64,000 bases of DNA from Burkholderiales bacterium (GCA_025360815.1 JANYBL010000035.1:1-64000); one strand, 5' to 3'. Numbered from the stretch's first letter, positions 1 to 8,275 are shown. Numbers and translations: made by a program. The notes: a model not told the origin generated them from the letters alone.

Positions 1-1
1 T

Positions 2-427
2 GTGGCCTGCACCGGAACTGCGGCTCAATGTACGGTAACAAACGGCTGGGTGGTTGATTTGCCCAACGCTGGAGAACGCGTCAACGTGGACATGCAATTA
101 CAATCCGGCACGTTAGGCTTTATCAGCAATTTGCCCAGCAACGCAGCGTGTAGCGGCGGCGGTACTGGTTACTTCACACAGTTGTTTGCGCAAGATGGTC
201 TGGCAGTTGACGCAAGCCAACCCATATCTGTCATTTATCAGAATACGTTACTGGTCGGCCTCACGACTGTGTTGACCACGAATAATCAGATCTACGCGCT
301 CATAACACCGGGCAATCCAAGCCCAAGTGCAACACTGGCTCCTGCGTTTAACCAACTGTTCCAGACGAGGCCGCTGCCGCCAACGGGCAAACGGATTAGT
401 TGGAGAGAGATTCTGCCAGCGCAGTAG
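2..427 (+). CDS. PilY1-like type IV pilus tip adhesin, C-terminal end (partial)
   Basis: The reading frame is open from the first bases of the window, so the true start lies upstream and only about 141 C-terminal residues are present. The protein ends in GKRISWREI, which resembles the RxSWRE tail I associate with PilY1/PilC pilus-tip proteins. The preceding segment is rich in Gly, Asn and Thr, with two cysteines visible (ACTG, AQC) and a third in NAACSGG, as expected of an exported protein. PilY1 proteins sit at the pilus tip and mediate adhesion and calcium-dependent retraction control. Pilus assembly genes pilBCD lie 35 kb downstream in the same window. The assignment rests mainly on the C-terminal tail; the N-terminal and beta-propeller parts cannot be seen. 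Confidence 0.6.
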   Translation: MACTGTAAQCTVTNGWVVDLPNAGERVNVDMQLQSGTLGFISNLPSNAACSGGGTGYFTQLFAQDGLAVDASQPISVIYQNTLLVGLTTVLTTNNQIYALITPGNPSPSATLAPAFNQLFQTRPLPPTGKRISWREILPAQ

Positions 428-456
428 TCGAGAACAATCGGTTGATATTTCTGGCC

Positions 457-487
457 CAATTGATCTGCCGATTTGGCAGATCAATTG
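457..487. terminator. Perfect 13-bp hairpin between pilY1-like gene and tonB-like gene
   Basis: The arms CAATTGATCTGCC and GGCAGATCAATTG are exact reverse complements around a GATTT loop. The hairpin sits 30 bases after the PilY1-like stop and just before the TonB-family start. No T-tract follows on the plus strand, so this is either a weak or factor-assisted terminator, or an RNA structure that shields the next gene's ribosome binding region. The symmetry is certain; the function is inferred from position. Confidence 0.5.
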
Positions 488-504
488 AGTGACTCATTGA
501 ATTG

Positions 505-1173
505 ATGGAGAATCGTTTACGCTTGATAAAATGGTACACAGCGATTGGTTTGTCGTTGGGTATTCACGCCGTTGGCTACTTCTGGATAACCAGTACATTT
601 GATTTCAAACCAAGCAGATCTGAACGTGCTGGATTGTCGGCTTGGCTGGTGCCTTTAAGTAGCGCCAAGCAGGACGCAACGCAAAAACCAGATTCACCGC
701 AAATTGTAAAATCAGACGCATCCGAAAAATCGTTGCTGCCGTCTGCGCTGATGGAGTCAGATCAACGCATTCGCCCCGATTCAGAACACAACAAAAGCGA
801 CAAGTTGGCACCGCCCCCGGTTTCAATCGCTGCAATAGATACGTCCTTCCCCGACTACGCGACGTCTAATCATCTGGACCAACCACCCGTCCCGTTGACG
901 GATGTCGAGCCTGTCTATCCGGATGGCGGGATTGGCCAACAAGGGACTGTGGTTCTGCGCTTACTGATCAATGAGCAAGGTAATGTTGAGAAGGCGGTGG
1001 TGCTTAGCGCGTTTCCCAAGGAAATTTTCGACCTGGCCGCGAGCACAGCCTTTGAGAAAGCCAAATTCTCTCCGGGGCGATTACTGGGGGTACCGGTTAA
1101 ATCGCAGTTAACAATCGAGGTGAAGTTCACGCCACTAAACCGTGGCAGCAGCGTCACGGGTAATCGTCGCTAA
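505..1173 (+). CDS. TonB C-terminal-domain protein (energy transducer family)
   Basis: About 222 residues. An N-terminal membrane anchor (about residues 9-28, YTAIGLSLGIHAVGYFWI) is followed by a polar, proline-rich linker and a TonB-like C-terminal domain from about residue 130 (VYPDGGIGQQGTVVLRLLINEQGNVEKAVVL...). That order is typical of TonB-family proteins, which span the periplasm and transmit proton-motive force to outer-membrane receptors. No exbB or exbD is adjacent, so it may be an orphan or serve another envelope role. The ORF track starts at TTG 502; the adjacent ATG at 505 is preferred, although no strong Shine-Dalgarno is visible. A terminator follows at 1216. Confidence 0.75.
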   Translation: MENRLRLIKWYTAIGLSLGIHAVGYFWITSTFDFKPSRSERAGLSAWLVPLSSAKQDATQKPDSPQIVKSDASEKSLLPSALMESDQRIRPDSEHNKSDKLAPPPVSIAAIDTSFPDYATSNHLDQPPVPLTDVEPVYPDGGIGQQGTVVLRLLINEQGNVEKAVVLSAFPKEIFDLAASTAFEKAKFSPGRLLGVPVKSQLTIEVKFTPLNRGSSVTGNRR

Positions 1174-1215
1174 ATGCATTTTTCGGTCTTACCGTCAAAA
1201 TTAAATTAAATTTAA

Positions 1216-1240
1216 TTGCGCGCAAGGCGCAAACTTTTTT
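1216..1240 (+). terminator. Rho-independent terminator after the tonB-like gene
   Basis: A 6-bp stem TTGCGC/GCGCAA with a 5-base loop is followed within two bases by a run of six T residues. It lies about 40 bases after the TonB-family stop and upstream of tRNA-Thr, so it fits termination of the tonB-like transcript. A TATAAAAT stretch at 1249-1256, just downstream, could be part of the tRNA promoter. Confidence 0.6.
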
Positions 1241-1307
1241 GAGTCGTTATAAAATACGGAAACTGATGTCCGCTGATTTGGTTGTGTACTCCAATGGACA
1301 GAAAGTT

Positions 1308-1383
1308 GCCGAAATAGCTCAGTTGGTAGAGCAGCGCATTCGTAATGCGAAGGTCGGAGGTTCGATTCCTCTTTTCGGCACCA
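1308..1383 (+). tRNA. tRNA-Thr (anticodon CGT)
   Basis: The cloverleaf can be read directly. Acceptor stem GCCGAAA pairs with TTTCGGC, the D-arm is TAGCTCAGTTGGTAGAGCA, the anticodon loop TTCGTAA gives CGT, the T-arm contains GGTTCGATTCC, and CCA is encoded. It decodes ACG threonine codons. This is the first of two threonine tRNAs in the first 3 kb. The ORF drawn across it (1239-1502) is spurious. Confidence 0.97.
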
Positions 1384-1507
1384 ATTCTATTTTTGCGTTG
1401 GTGAGAGAGTCCCTGCCGTGTAACATTTTGTCGATTCGATTGGTTGGGCGTTATCGAGCAATCACCAACCCCCCCGTTTGCTGCTTCGGCGACGTAAAAT
1501 AGGGGTC

Positions 1508-2023
1508 ATGCTCACATTAAGCCTCACAGCACTGATCAATCCCCGCAATTGGGCGCGTGCGCGCGCTCACCCCAGTGCTCATGTATACGACGCCAGCACA
1601 ACGGGCTTTACCCTGCTTGAAATGCTGGTCGTTCTGACTGTAATCGCCATCATCGCGGGCATCGCGATGCCCAACTTTATGCGGATGATGGATTCTATTA
1701 GTGCCGCCGCGAAGTGGTCGGCGTTGCTAGATGAGCTAGATAGTTTGCCGTATCGCGCATTTTCGCAGGGGCAGACAATCCGTTTGAACGGCGAAACCGC
1801 GCCGCAGATTTTGACTTCGTTGCCGCCGGGTTGGATAGTCAGTGTCGAAGGCCCGGTAAAATCGAGCGCATCGCTGACGACCAATCGTGACGCGGATGGC
1901 GGTTTGATTCAATATCGTGAAAACGGTTGGTGTGGTGGTGGTAAGGTTATTTTTGTCACGGATCATGCGGTGCGCCGCGTGATCGAGTTGACGGCGCCAC
2001 GTTGCGCGGTGGCGGCTTCGTGA
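1508..2023 (+). CDS. gspH: Type II secretion minor pseudopilin GspH (FimT-like)
   Basis: A class III prepilin motif G|FTLLEMLVVLTVIAIIAGIAMP is plain, with cleavage by prepilin peptidase (pilD in this window) expected after Gly33. It is followed by a short pseudopilin globular domain (about 171 residues in all). GspH is a minor pseudopilin of the periplasmic T2SS pseudopilus. The start is uncertain: the ORF track uses TTG 1478, ATG 1508 is the first ATG, and no in-frame GTG or TTG gives a shorter leader, so the leader is unusually long. The stop overlaps the gspI start (TGATG), indicating translational coupling. FimT of the type IV pilus is the alternative, given the PilY1-like gene upstream, but gspJ, K, L, M, C and D nearby favour GspH. 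Confidence 0.75.
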   Translation: MLTLSLTALINPRNWARARAHPSAHVYDASTTGFTLLEMLVVLTVIAIIAGIAMPNFMRMMDSISAAAKWSALLDELDSLPYRAFSQGQTIRLNGETAPQILTSLPPGWIVSVEGPVKSSASLTTNRDADGGLIQYRENGWCGGGKVIFVTDHAVRRVIELTAPRCAVAAS

Positions 2024-2616
2024 TGGGGTGTCAGCTGGATTGCCGCTGTGGCTATCGCTCGAACCGCTATGGCTGGTATTCGCGCCGCCAAGGGTGTGCA
2101 CGCGATCAAGCGGGCGTTCGGCGAACTGCCGAATCCGGTTTTTCGTTGCTTGAGGCCATCGTGGCCATGGTGTTGGTCTCCGTCGCCGGGCTCGCGTTGT
2201 TTTCATGGACCAACAGCAGCTTTATGAATTTAAATCGTATTCAAGAATCCAGCGCCCGCGCTGCCGCCCAACTCAATGCGTTGCAATTTTTGCAAACCGT
2301 TAACCCGATGGTGCGGCCCGTCGGCTCGACGACGTTAGGTAAACTCAAACTCGATTGGCGCGCTAGGGTGATCACACAACCGCAAACCAACCTTCTCGAA
2401 TCTGGTTCGCCCGGGCCGTTTACGGTAGCACTTTACGAAATCGAGGCAACCATGGAAGAGCCGCCTGAAGTGCCACCATCTCGTTTCACCGTGCGCCTTA
2501 TGGGTTACGAACGATTGCCATTCGATGCGGATCCGTTTGGCGATAAACCCGTCACCTCGCCCGTCAAGAAAACAGTACCTGTGGCAAAGAATGTAACGGC
2601 TCGTTCAACACCCTAG
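2023..2616 (+). CDS. gspI: Type II secretion minor pseudopilin GspI-like
   Basis: About 197 residues with a prepilin cleavage motif SG|FSLLEAIVAMVLVSVAGLALF after a roughly 39-residue basic leader, then a C-terminal domain with the GspI-like pattern of one transmembrane helix and a small globular part. The ORF track starts at TTG 2002, but ATG 2023 overlaps the gspH stop by one base and is the likelier start. GspI caps the pseudopilus tip with GspJ and GspK, both found 8-10 kb downstream. The final 40 residues are Pro/Lys/Thr rich and probably disordered. PilV of the type IV pilus is the alternative. Confidence 0.7.
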   Translation: MGCQLDCRCGYRSNRYGWYSRRQGCARDQAGVRRTAESGFSLLEAIVAMVLVSVAGLALFSWTNSSFMNLNRIQESSARAAAQLNALQFLQTVNPMVRPVGSTTLGKLKLDWRARVITQPQTNLLESGSPGPFTVALYEIEATMEEPPEVPPSRFTVRLMGYERLPFDADPFGDKPVTSPVKKTVPVAKNVTARSTP

Positions 2617-2654
2617 TCAAACGCATGACGTGTCGCCTAATTTGCCAAGCTCAA

Positions 2655-2778
2655 TTGGGACAGCTCTCAGTTTTGGGATTCAACTTTCTACAAAACGATG
2701 CATCTGTCAGTATTTGATTGGGAATTTATTGGGGTTCCACCAAGATTTTGTTGGGGTTCTAACGGAAATAAATTGGGA
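2655..2778. repeat. Cluster of six TTGGG(A/G) direct repeats upstream of tRNA-Thr(TGT)
   Basis: Six same-strand copies of TTGGGA or TTGGGG start at 2655, 2673, 2718, 2729, 2751 and 2773. The middle copies extend to TTGGGGTTC. Further copies lie past the tRNA: TTGGG at 3016 and the inverted TTCCCAA at 3049. The ORF drawn here (2630-2821) has no coding character. Tandem TTGGGG-type repeats can accompany tRNA-targeting integrase attachment regions, so these may be leftover arm-type binding sites. That role is inference; the repeats themselves are visible. Confidence 0.45.
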
Positions 2779-2848
2779 ACTGCGCCGGAAGTACGCTAAA
2801 ATGCCGACTCGGAATTTGTAGCTCGCAGCACTCAATCGAAATTCCCAT

Positions 2849-2923
2849 GCCCGCATAGCTCAGTGGTAGAGCAACCGCCTTGTAAGCGGTAGGTCGTCTG
2901 TTCAATCCAGACTGTGGGCACCA
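2849..2923 (+). tRNA. tRNA-Thr (anticodon TGT)
   Basis: Acceptor stem GCCCGCA pairs with TGTGGGC (one G-T wobble). The D-arm is TAGCTCAGTGGTAGAGCA, the anticodon stem ACCGC/GCGGT closes the loop CTTGTAA (anticodon TGT), the T-loop contains GTTCAATCC, and CCA is encoded. It reads ACA and, by wobble, other threonine codons. The integrase-like ORF 150 bases downstream suggests the 3' end has served as an integration site. Confidence 0.96.
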
Positions 2924-2949
2924 AACTAATCTGCTGATTTAACGCACAT

Positions 2950-2985
2950 TTTTGGCATTTTGCGCAATGCAAAACATCGCCAAAA
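2950..2985. other. Imperfect hairpin just after tRNA-Thr(TGT)
   Basis: The outer stem TTTTGGC/GCCAAAA and inner stem TTTTGC/GCAAAA are separated by a small asymmetric internal loop, with loop GCAAT. It lies 27 bases past the tRNA CCA end. It could help end or process the tRNA transcript, but there is no T-run beyond it. The pairing is visible; the function is a guess. Confidence 0.35.
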
Positions 2986-3071
2986 TCGTGTCGTGGCCCG
3001 TAAATGGCCATAAAATTGGGCGAATTTAAGTTTTACCTATATGCATTATTCCCAACTTAGGAGTAATGCGA

Positions 3072-3266
3072 ATGGCACGCAGAAAAACCCCCGGCATCAC
3101 CCGTCTAACGAACGGTCGTTTCCGCGCCCGCTCACGGCGCAAAGGATATGCTCCCGATTCACAAGTTTTCGACTCGCTTGCAGATGCAGCAGAATGGAAG
3201 GCTAATGCCGACGCTGGCAAACGTCGCGTACCTACGTCAATAGCAAGGAAGCCGAAATACGCTTAA
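3072..3266 (+). pseudogene. Tyrosine-integrase N-terminal fragment (arm-binding domain only)
   Basis: Sixty-four residues resembling the N-terminal DNA-binding start of phage or island tyrosine recombinases: MARRKTPGITRLTNGRFRAR..KGYAPDSQVFDSLADAAEW. Full integrases continue for another 250-350 residues with the core-binding and catalytic R..HxxR..Y domains. None of that is present here, and the frame ends after a basic tail. AGGAG at 3059-3063 lies 8 bases before ATG 3072 and 2 bases before ATG 3066, so 3072 is preferred. Placement directly after a tRNA is where island integrases usually lie. I read this as the stump of a lost island. A complete small DNA-binding protein is the alternative, since start signal and frame are intact. 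Confidence 0.55.
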
Positions 3267-3768
3267 CTTTCATTTTAACGATTCAAAAAATCAAAACAAG
3301 ATTTAACATTACTGATCGCAATGTTTGCTCAAGTATTTGGCATTGCAGGATACATTTAAAACGCATGCTTAAAATCGCGTCTTAAGGAATTTATGCTCCA
3401 AACGCCGCGCCTAGCCTAGAGTTTGGTAAATTTTGTGTAGCATTCTCGCGCACGCACAGTCGTTGTCAATTAAAGTATCGCCATCTTGTTTGATGTTGCT
3501 GTTTGATGCTATTCGCGCCGCTTGTCAACACGACGACTGCACAAACATCCAGAACGAACCCTTGTTCGTAAAAACGATCTGAGCCCGTAGGTTCTGGACC
3601 TATGTTTTTTGCATCTCGCTTGATAACAACTCACCGCAATTTATCGCTATTTCTTACTCATTTCTCGCGCATATTCTGCGCGTTCCGTTGCGGTGTATCC
3701 TGAGCATTATTTCTTGTATTTTCTCAGCATTTTTACGTAAACGTTATTGCCTAGCATCTGATCCTTTT
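3267..3768. other. 500-base gap before dsbD with possible RNA structure, no gene recognised
   Basis: No convincing ORF. Visible features are an inverted repeat TCCAGAAC (3548-3555)/GTTCTGGA (3591-3598) enclosing a smaller ACGAAC/GTTCGT hairpin, a longer-range pairing CAGTCGT (near 3457)/ACGACTG (near 3532), and two nearby copies of TGTTTGATG. These could be the 5' leader of dsbD, an unlisted small RNA, or debris from the element next to tRNA-Thr. I do not recognise a known riboswitch. Confidence 0.3.
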
Positions 3769-5985
3769 ATGCCCATCTCGATGAATCGCATTGCTGTTTA
3801 TTTTGTAGCGCTGATTTGTGCGTTTTTTCCAACGCTTTTTTCAATTGCTTCGGCCACGGAGGCCAATCCAGGCAAAGCTCCGCACGCCACGGTCAAAACC
3901 CCGCACGTCGCGGCAGAGTTAATTTCCCAGCAAACCGCAATAGTGCCCGGCCAGCCGATTGAGGTGGCGCTGCGCTTTCAGATCATTGAGCATTGGCATA
4001 CCTATTGGCAAAACCCAGGCGATTCTGGGCTGCCAACTAAGCTTAAATGGCATTTGCCATCTGGTTTTTCTGCAAGCGCCATTCAATGGCCGTACCCGAA
4101 AAAACTGCCCTTGGGTCCGCTGATGAATTTTGGCTATGAGGGAGAAGCTCTGCATTTGGTGACGATCCAAACCCCGAAAAATTTGAACGCAGGCGATAAA
4201 ATCACGCTCAGTGCGAAGGCTGATTGGCTTGTGTGTGCCGATGTTTGTATTCCAGAAGAAGGCGATGTGTCTGTCACGCTGCCTGTCTCGCTAGATGCGG
4301 CAGCAAGCAGGATCGACCCACGTTGGGCCAATGCCTTTGCCACGGCTCAGGCGGCGCTGCCTGTCGCATTCAATACACGCACCAATTGGAAAGCCAGCGC
4401 AAAATTGGCGCCGCAAGGCTTGCAAATTGATCTCACGCCGCCGACACCGCCCCAAGGCGAAACATTGGATTTACAAGAGCTTACGTTTTATCCGTACCAA
4501 GGCGAGCTTATCGAAAACGCTGGAAAGCAAGTACTGACGCGGGTTTCAGAGGGGTTTCGTTTATTTGTGCCAGTGATCGATCCCTTGGCAGCGGACTTAA
4601 AAACGGTCAATGGCGTCTTGGTTTCGAGCAACGGCTGGGGCGGCGGCCTGGGCAGTGCACGGGCCAACAAAGCAGTCGAAATCGCAGCACCTGTCAGCTA
4701 TGCAAAAATTGAAAACCCTAGTATTGGCGGCGCTCCCAAGCCAAAAATTCCTGAAGAGCCGCTTTCAGCTGTGAGTTTGCTTGCTACGTTAGGGGCCGCG
4801 CTGCTGGGCGGCTTGATTTTGAATTTGATGCCCTGCGTGTTCCCCGTGCTCGGTATTAAGGTGATGGGTTTTGTGCAAAACGCGCACGGCGATGGAGGTG
4901 CATTGCGGCGTCAGGGGCTGGCATTTTTTGTTGGAGTGGTATTGTCGTTTTTAGTGTTAGCAGGATTGATGCTGGCGCTGAGGGCAGCGGGGCAGTCGAT
5001 CGGCTGGGGTTTCCAGTTGCAGGAGCCGGGGTTTATTGTCGTGCTGGCATTGGTATTTTTTATCATGGCGCTGAATTTATCGGGCGTGTTTGAAATCGGC
5101 ACCTCTTTGCAGTCAGCCGCCGGGCAGGCCGAACTGAATGCACAGAAAAATCCATTAGTCGGCGCGTTCGCTTCCGGCGTGCTGGCAACCGTCGTGGCCA
5201 CGCCTTGTATGGCGCCCGGCCTAGGTGCCTCGGTTGGCTTTACCTTAAGCCAAAGCACATCGATTGCGTTGCTCGTATTTTTGGCCATTGCCGTTGGCCT
5301 TGCTGCACCTGTGTTGCTGCTTTCGTTTGTGCCTGCATGGCTTAAATTTTTGCCCAAACCGGGCGCATGGATGGAAACCTTCAAAGAATGTATGGCCTTC
5401 CCGCTTTATGCCACGGTGGTCTGGCTGGCGTGGGTGCTCGGCTCGCAGACGGGCAATGACGGCGTTGCCAAGTTACTGCTGGCGCTGGTGACAATTGCCT
5501 TTGCCGCTTGGGCATACGGCCGCTGGCAGGTCAAAAAACCAATGTTAGCCATGATTCTTGCGGTGGTAGGTTTGGCGGCTGGTGCGGTGCTTGCATGGCC
5601 GGCTGACGAGCTTCAAACCGACGCGCAAGGCAAGAAAATCGACGATGGCTGGGTCGCATTCTCACCCGCCAAAATCACCGAGCTGCGCGCAGCTGGTAAG
5701 CCCGTGTTTGTCGATTTCACCGCTACATGGTGCATCACTTGCCAAGTTAATAAACGGGTGGCATTAAACAAAGCCGAGGTTGTCAAACGGTTTCAAGAGC
5801 TGGGTATTGTCCGTTTGAAAGCTGATTGGACAGTGAAAGACCCCGTCATCACCGCTGCCTTGGCCGAATTTGGCCGCAACGGCGTGCCGCTTTATGTGTT
5901 TTATCCGAAAAACGGCGAACCGCAAGTGCTGCCAGAAGTGTTGACGCCTAGTGTAGTGCTGGCGGCGATTGGAGCCGCGAAGTGA
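3769..5985 (+). CDS. dsbD: Thiol:disulfide interchange protein DsbD
   Basis: About 738 residues. A signal peptide (FPTLFSIASA) leads into a periplasmic N-terminal domain with the redox cysteines in WLVCADVCIPEEGD. A central CcdA-like membrane domain follows, with the first transmembrane cysteine in LMPCVFPVLGIKV and the second in ATPCMAPGLGA. The C-terminal thioredoxin domain has WCITC. DsbD passes electrons from cytoplasmic thioredoxin across the inner membrane to periplasmic DsbC and cytochrome c maturation factors. All three cysteine pairs are intact. The ORF track starts at TTG 3688; ATG 3769 (or 3781) gives a sensible signal peptide. It converges on gspD. Confidence 0.93.
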   Translation: MPISMNRIAVYFVALICAFFPTLFSIASATEANPGKAPHATVKTPHVAAELISQQTAIVPGQPIEVALRFQIIEHWHTYWQNPGDSGLPTKLKWHLPSGFSASAIQWPYPKKLPLGPLMNFGYEGEALHLVTIQTPKNLNAGDKITLSAKADWLVCADVCIPEEGDVSVTLPVSLDAAASRIDPRWANAFATAQAALPVAFNTRTNWKASAKLAPQGLQIDLTPPTPPQGETLDLQELTFYPYQGELIENAGKQVLTRVSEGFRLFVPVIDPLAADLKTVNGVLVSSNGWGGGLGSARANKAVEIAAPVSYAKIENPSIGGAPKPKIPEEPLSAVSLLATLGAALLGGLILNLMPCVFPVLGIKVMGFVQNAHGDGGALRRQGLAFFVGVVLSFLVLAGLMLALRAAGQSIGWGFQLQEPGFIVVLALVFFIMALNLSGVFEIGTSLQSAAGQAELNAQKNPLVGAFASGVLATVVATPCMAPGLGASVGFTLSQSTSIALLVFLAIAVGLAAPVLLLSFVPAWLKFLPKPGAWMETFKECMAFPLYATVVWLAWVLGSQTGNDGVAKLLLALVTIAFAAWAYGRWQVKKPMLAMILAVVGLAAGAVLAWPADELQTDAQGKKIDDGWVAFSPAKITELRAAGKPVFVDFTATWCITCQVNKRVALNKAEVVKRFQELGIVRLKADWTVKDPVITAALAEFGRNGVPLYVFYPKNGEPQVLPEVLTPSVVLAAIGAAK

Positions 5986-6034
5986 TCGGCTGAAAGTGCA
6001 CAGCGAGCGGCTCTTAAAACGCCTGATTATCTAC

Positions 6035-8251
6035 TTATTCTGGTTTGCTCGCCGGCGCGACAGTCGGTGATATGGTTGGTGATACGGTTGGCGGATTCTG
6101 TGCCCAAGCGCCAAGCTGTTTACGCACCGCCTCGGTAACGGCGCGGGCATCGGTGTCGTCGTTCATGATGTAGGGGGTTATCATCATGATGAGTTCAGTG
6201 CGGTCGTTACTATCCGTCGTGCTTTTGAATGCCCGGCCTAAAAGGGGGATGTCCTTCAAAAATGGTACGCCCGATGATGTTGTGGTTTTATTGTTGGAAA
6301 TAAGCCCACCTAGTACATAAGTCGAGCCGTGTTTTAGGGTGAGTTTTGTATCCAAGATACGCTTATCAATCGGCGGCGAGCTGGGCCCCCCGCTTACCAC
6401 TGCGGTGGGCGTGCTAATTTCTTGGGTAATCTCCATATCAACTTGATCAGACGAGTGGATCACAGGTTTAATTTTTAAAATCGTACCAGTGTCTACATAT
6501 TGGACCGAGCTAATGATTCCCCCGCCAGTTGCAGCGTTGGTCTGCTGCGAAGAAAGTACCGGAACAGACTTGCCAACTTGGATACTGGCCGTCTCGCCAT
6601 TTCGCGCCAGCAGTTGTGGGTTTGACAGGATATTAACGGCGGTGTCGGTTGCGATTGCGTTTAACACAACGCGGGGGTTGTTTGAGCCATCAAGTTGACT
6701 AAAAACAAAGCCCGCCACACTGGTCAGTGCGCTGCCTGGCGAAATAGCACCGCTAGTATTGCCGCCTGAGGCGGATACATTTCTTCCCGTGGAGTTTAAA
6801 TTAGAAAAAATCCAGTCAACGCCTGTCTTCATGCTGCCTGTTAATGTCACCTCAACAATCGTCACCTCGATTAAAACTTGTCTTGTGGTGCGATCCAAAT
6901 CACGTAAGAGGCGAATAATGTCCGTATACTCCTCTCCCGAAGCGCGGAACAGAATCGTATTAGAGGATTTATCAACCACGACGCTACTCGATCCGCCCGA
7001 TGCTGTAGTCGCACCAGTCGTGCTTGTCGCTGTCGTTTTTGCCGATGTCGATGAACCCCCACTCCCTAACAATTTCTGCACGGTTTCAGCCAGGCGTGAA
7101 GCATCGGTGTTTTTGACCTGATAACTAAAAAAAGTCTTCCCCACGTTTTTCTCGGCGGGTTTATCCAACACCTGCGCCCATTCGACAATATGATTCATCG
7201 TCTCTTTGGATTGGGTAAAAACAATGACAGTATTTAAGCCGCTGATGGGCAGGAATGTAACCGGATATTGAATTCCGCCAACCGTGCCCGTACCAACCGA
7301 ATAGCCTTCTTGGACGAGAATTTCGGTCAAACGCTTTGCCAGCTCGTCTGCCGACCAGATCAGCGGCGTAATGCGGATGGAGTTGCGACTCCTGAACAGA
7401 GGTTGATCCAACATCTGGATGGCTTCCATCGCCGCCTGCACATCATCGCCATTTCCGGCGAGTAGGATTGAGTTTCGAACTGGGTCTTCGCTGACACGAA
7501 TTTTCTCGCTAAACAATGTTTTCAGGTAGCTCGTAATTTCGGTGTTACGTACCGCCTGCAATTCAACCAATTGAAACACCGGCCGCAATGGTAGCGGTGC
7601 TTCCGGCATGGCGTTGCCGCGACGAATTTCAGGCAAATAACCTGAACTATTATTATCGGGCACGATGCGAATCAGCCCGCCGATATCTTGTACCGCGATA
7701 CCAAAACTTTTGAGTAACTGGCGGGCGCTATTTTCAGCGTCTGCGGCCGTTAATGCTTTGCCGCTTCGCAGCGTAACCAAATCTTTTCGCGCCATCACTG
7801 CGGGATCAATACTGATATTGCGCTTGAGAACAGTTGCGTAGACGGTCTGAATAAAAGCCGGTAAAGGCAGTGAATCAAAATTGAGTGTGACATCCGCTGT
7901 TTGGCCACTTGCGATCGGCGCTGTCGGCTGCGCGGCTTTCGGTAGGGTTATAGGCGGTTTTGGATTGTTTGCGATAGCCGTGGCGGCTTGTGCGCCGCCG
8001 ACGATACCGCTGTTTGCGCCAGTTAAATTGCTTGAGCTACCCGCGCCGCCCGCATCAACTAACGTATCTGTTTGTGGCTGTGGCTGTGGCCGAGCCGGAA
8101 TATCCAGCTTGGCGGGGATCAACGGCTCGGTTGCGCAACCAGCTAATACCAGTGCTAGCCACAGCGCATTGAGACGCATTGGTTTTGCCAACAGCGGTGT
8201 TTGCGCGAATAACGACGTTGAATCAGATTTCATTATTGGAGTTTTCTTCAT
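6035..8251 (-). CDS. gspD: Type II secretion outer-membrane secretin GspD
   Basis: About 738 residues. The N-terminus carries a lipobox (LVLAGC), so the secretin is probably lipidated and may target itself without a pilotin. The N0 domain begins near residue 125 (VTLNFDSLPLPAFIQTVYATVLKRNISIDP) and is followed by repeated N-domains. The conserved secretin C-domain has VPVLSSQQT, VQYVDTGTILKIKP and GSTYVLGGLISN..PFLKDIPLLGRAF. A Ser/Thr/Gly-rich stretch (SGGSSTSAKTTATSTTG) interrupts an N-domain, and a PTVSPTISPTVAP tail ends the protein. GspD forms the outer-membrane channel for folded exoproteins. It is the last gene of the leftward gspKLMCD operon, 24 bases after gspC. Confidence 0.92.
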   Translation of the reverse strand: MKKTPIMKSDSTSLFAQTPLLAKPMRLNALWLALVLAGCATEPLIPAKLDIPARPQPQPQTDTLVDAGGAGSSSNLTGANSGIVGGAQAATAIANNPKPPITLPKAAQPTAPIASGQTADVTLNFDSLPLPAFIQTVYATVLKRNISIDPAVMARKDLVTLRSGKALTAADAENSARQLLKSFGIAVQDIGGLIRIVPDNNSSGYLPEIRRGNAMPEAPLPLRPVFQLVELQAVRNTEITSYLKTLFSEKIRVSEDPVRNSILLAGNGDDVQAAMEAIQMLDQPLFRSRNSIRITPLIWSADELAKRLTEILVQEGYSVGTGTVGGIQYPVTFLPISGLNTVIVFTQSKETMNHIVEWAQVLDKPAEKNVGKTFFSYQVKNTDASRLAETVQKLLGSGGSSTSAKTTATSTTGATTASGGSSSVVVDKSSNTILFRASGEEYTDIIRLLRDLDRTTRQVLIEVTIVEVTLTGSMKTGVDWIFSNLNSTGRNVSASGGNTSGAISPGSALTSVAGFVFSQLDGSNNPRVVLNAIATDTAVNILSNPQLLARNGETASIQVGKSVPVLSSQQTNAATGGGIISSVQYVDTGTILKIKPVIHSSDQVDMEITQEISTPTAVVSGGPSSPPIDKRILDTKLTLKHGSTYVLGGLISNNKTTTSSGVPFLKDIPLLGRAFKSTTDSNDRTELIMMITPYIMNDDTDARAVTEAVRKQLGAWAQNPPTVSPTISPTVAPASKPE

Positions 8252-8275
8252 GGTATTTCTCGATTGTATTTTTCA

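Noticed and set aside
1239-1502. 87-residue ORF spanning tRNA-Thr(CGT)
   Set aside because: It is a chance frame through a tRNA gene.
2630-2821. 63-residue ORF before tRNA-Thr(TGT)
   Set aside because: It runs through the TTGGG repeat cluster, has no family resemblance and no ribosome binding site.
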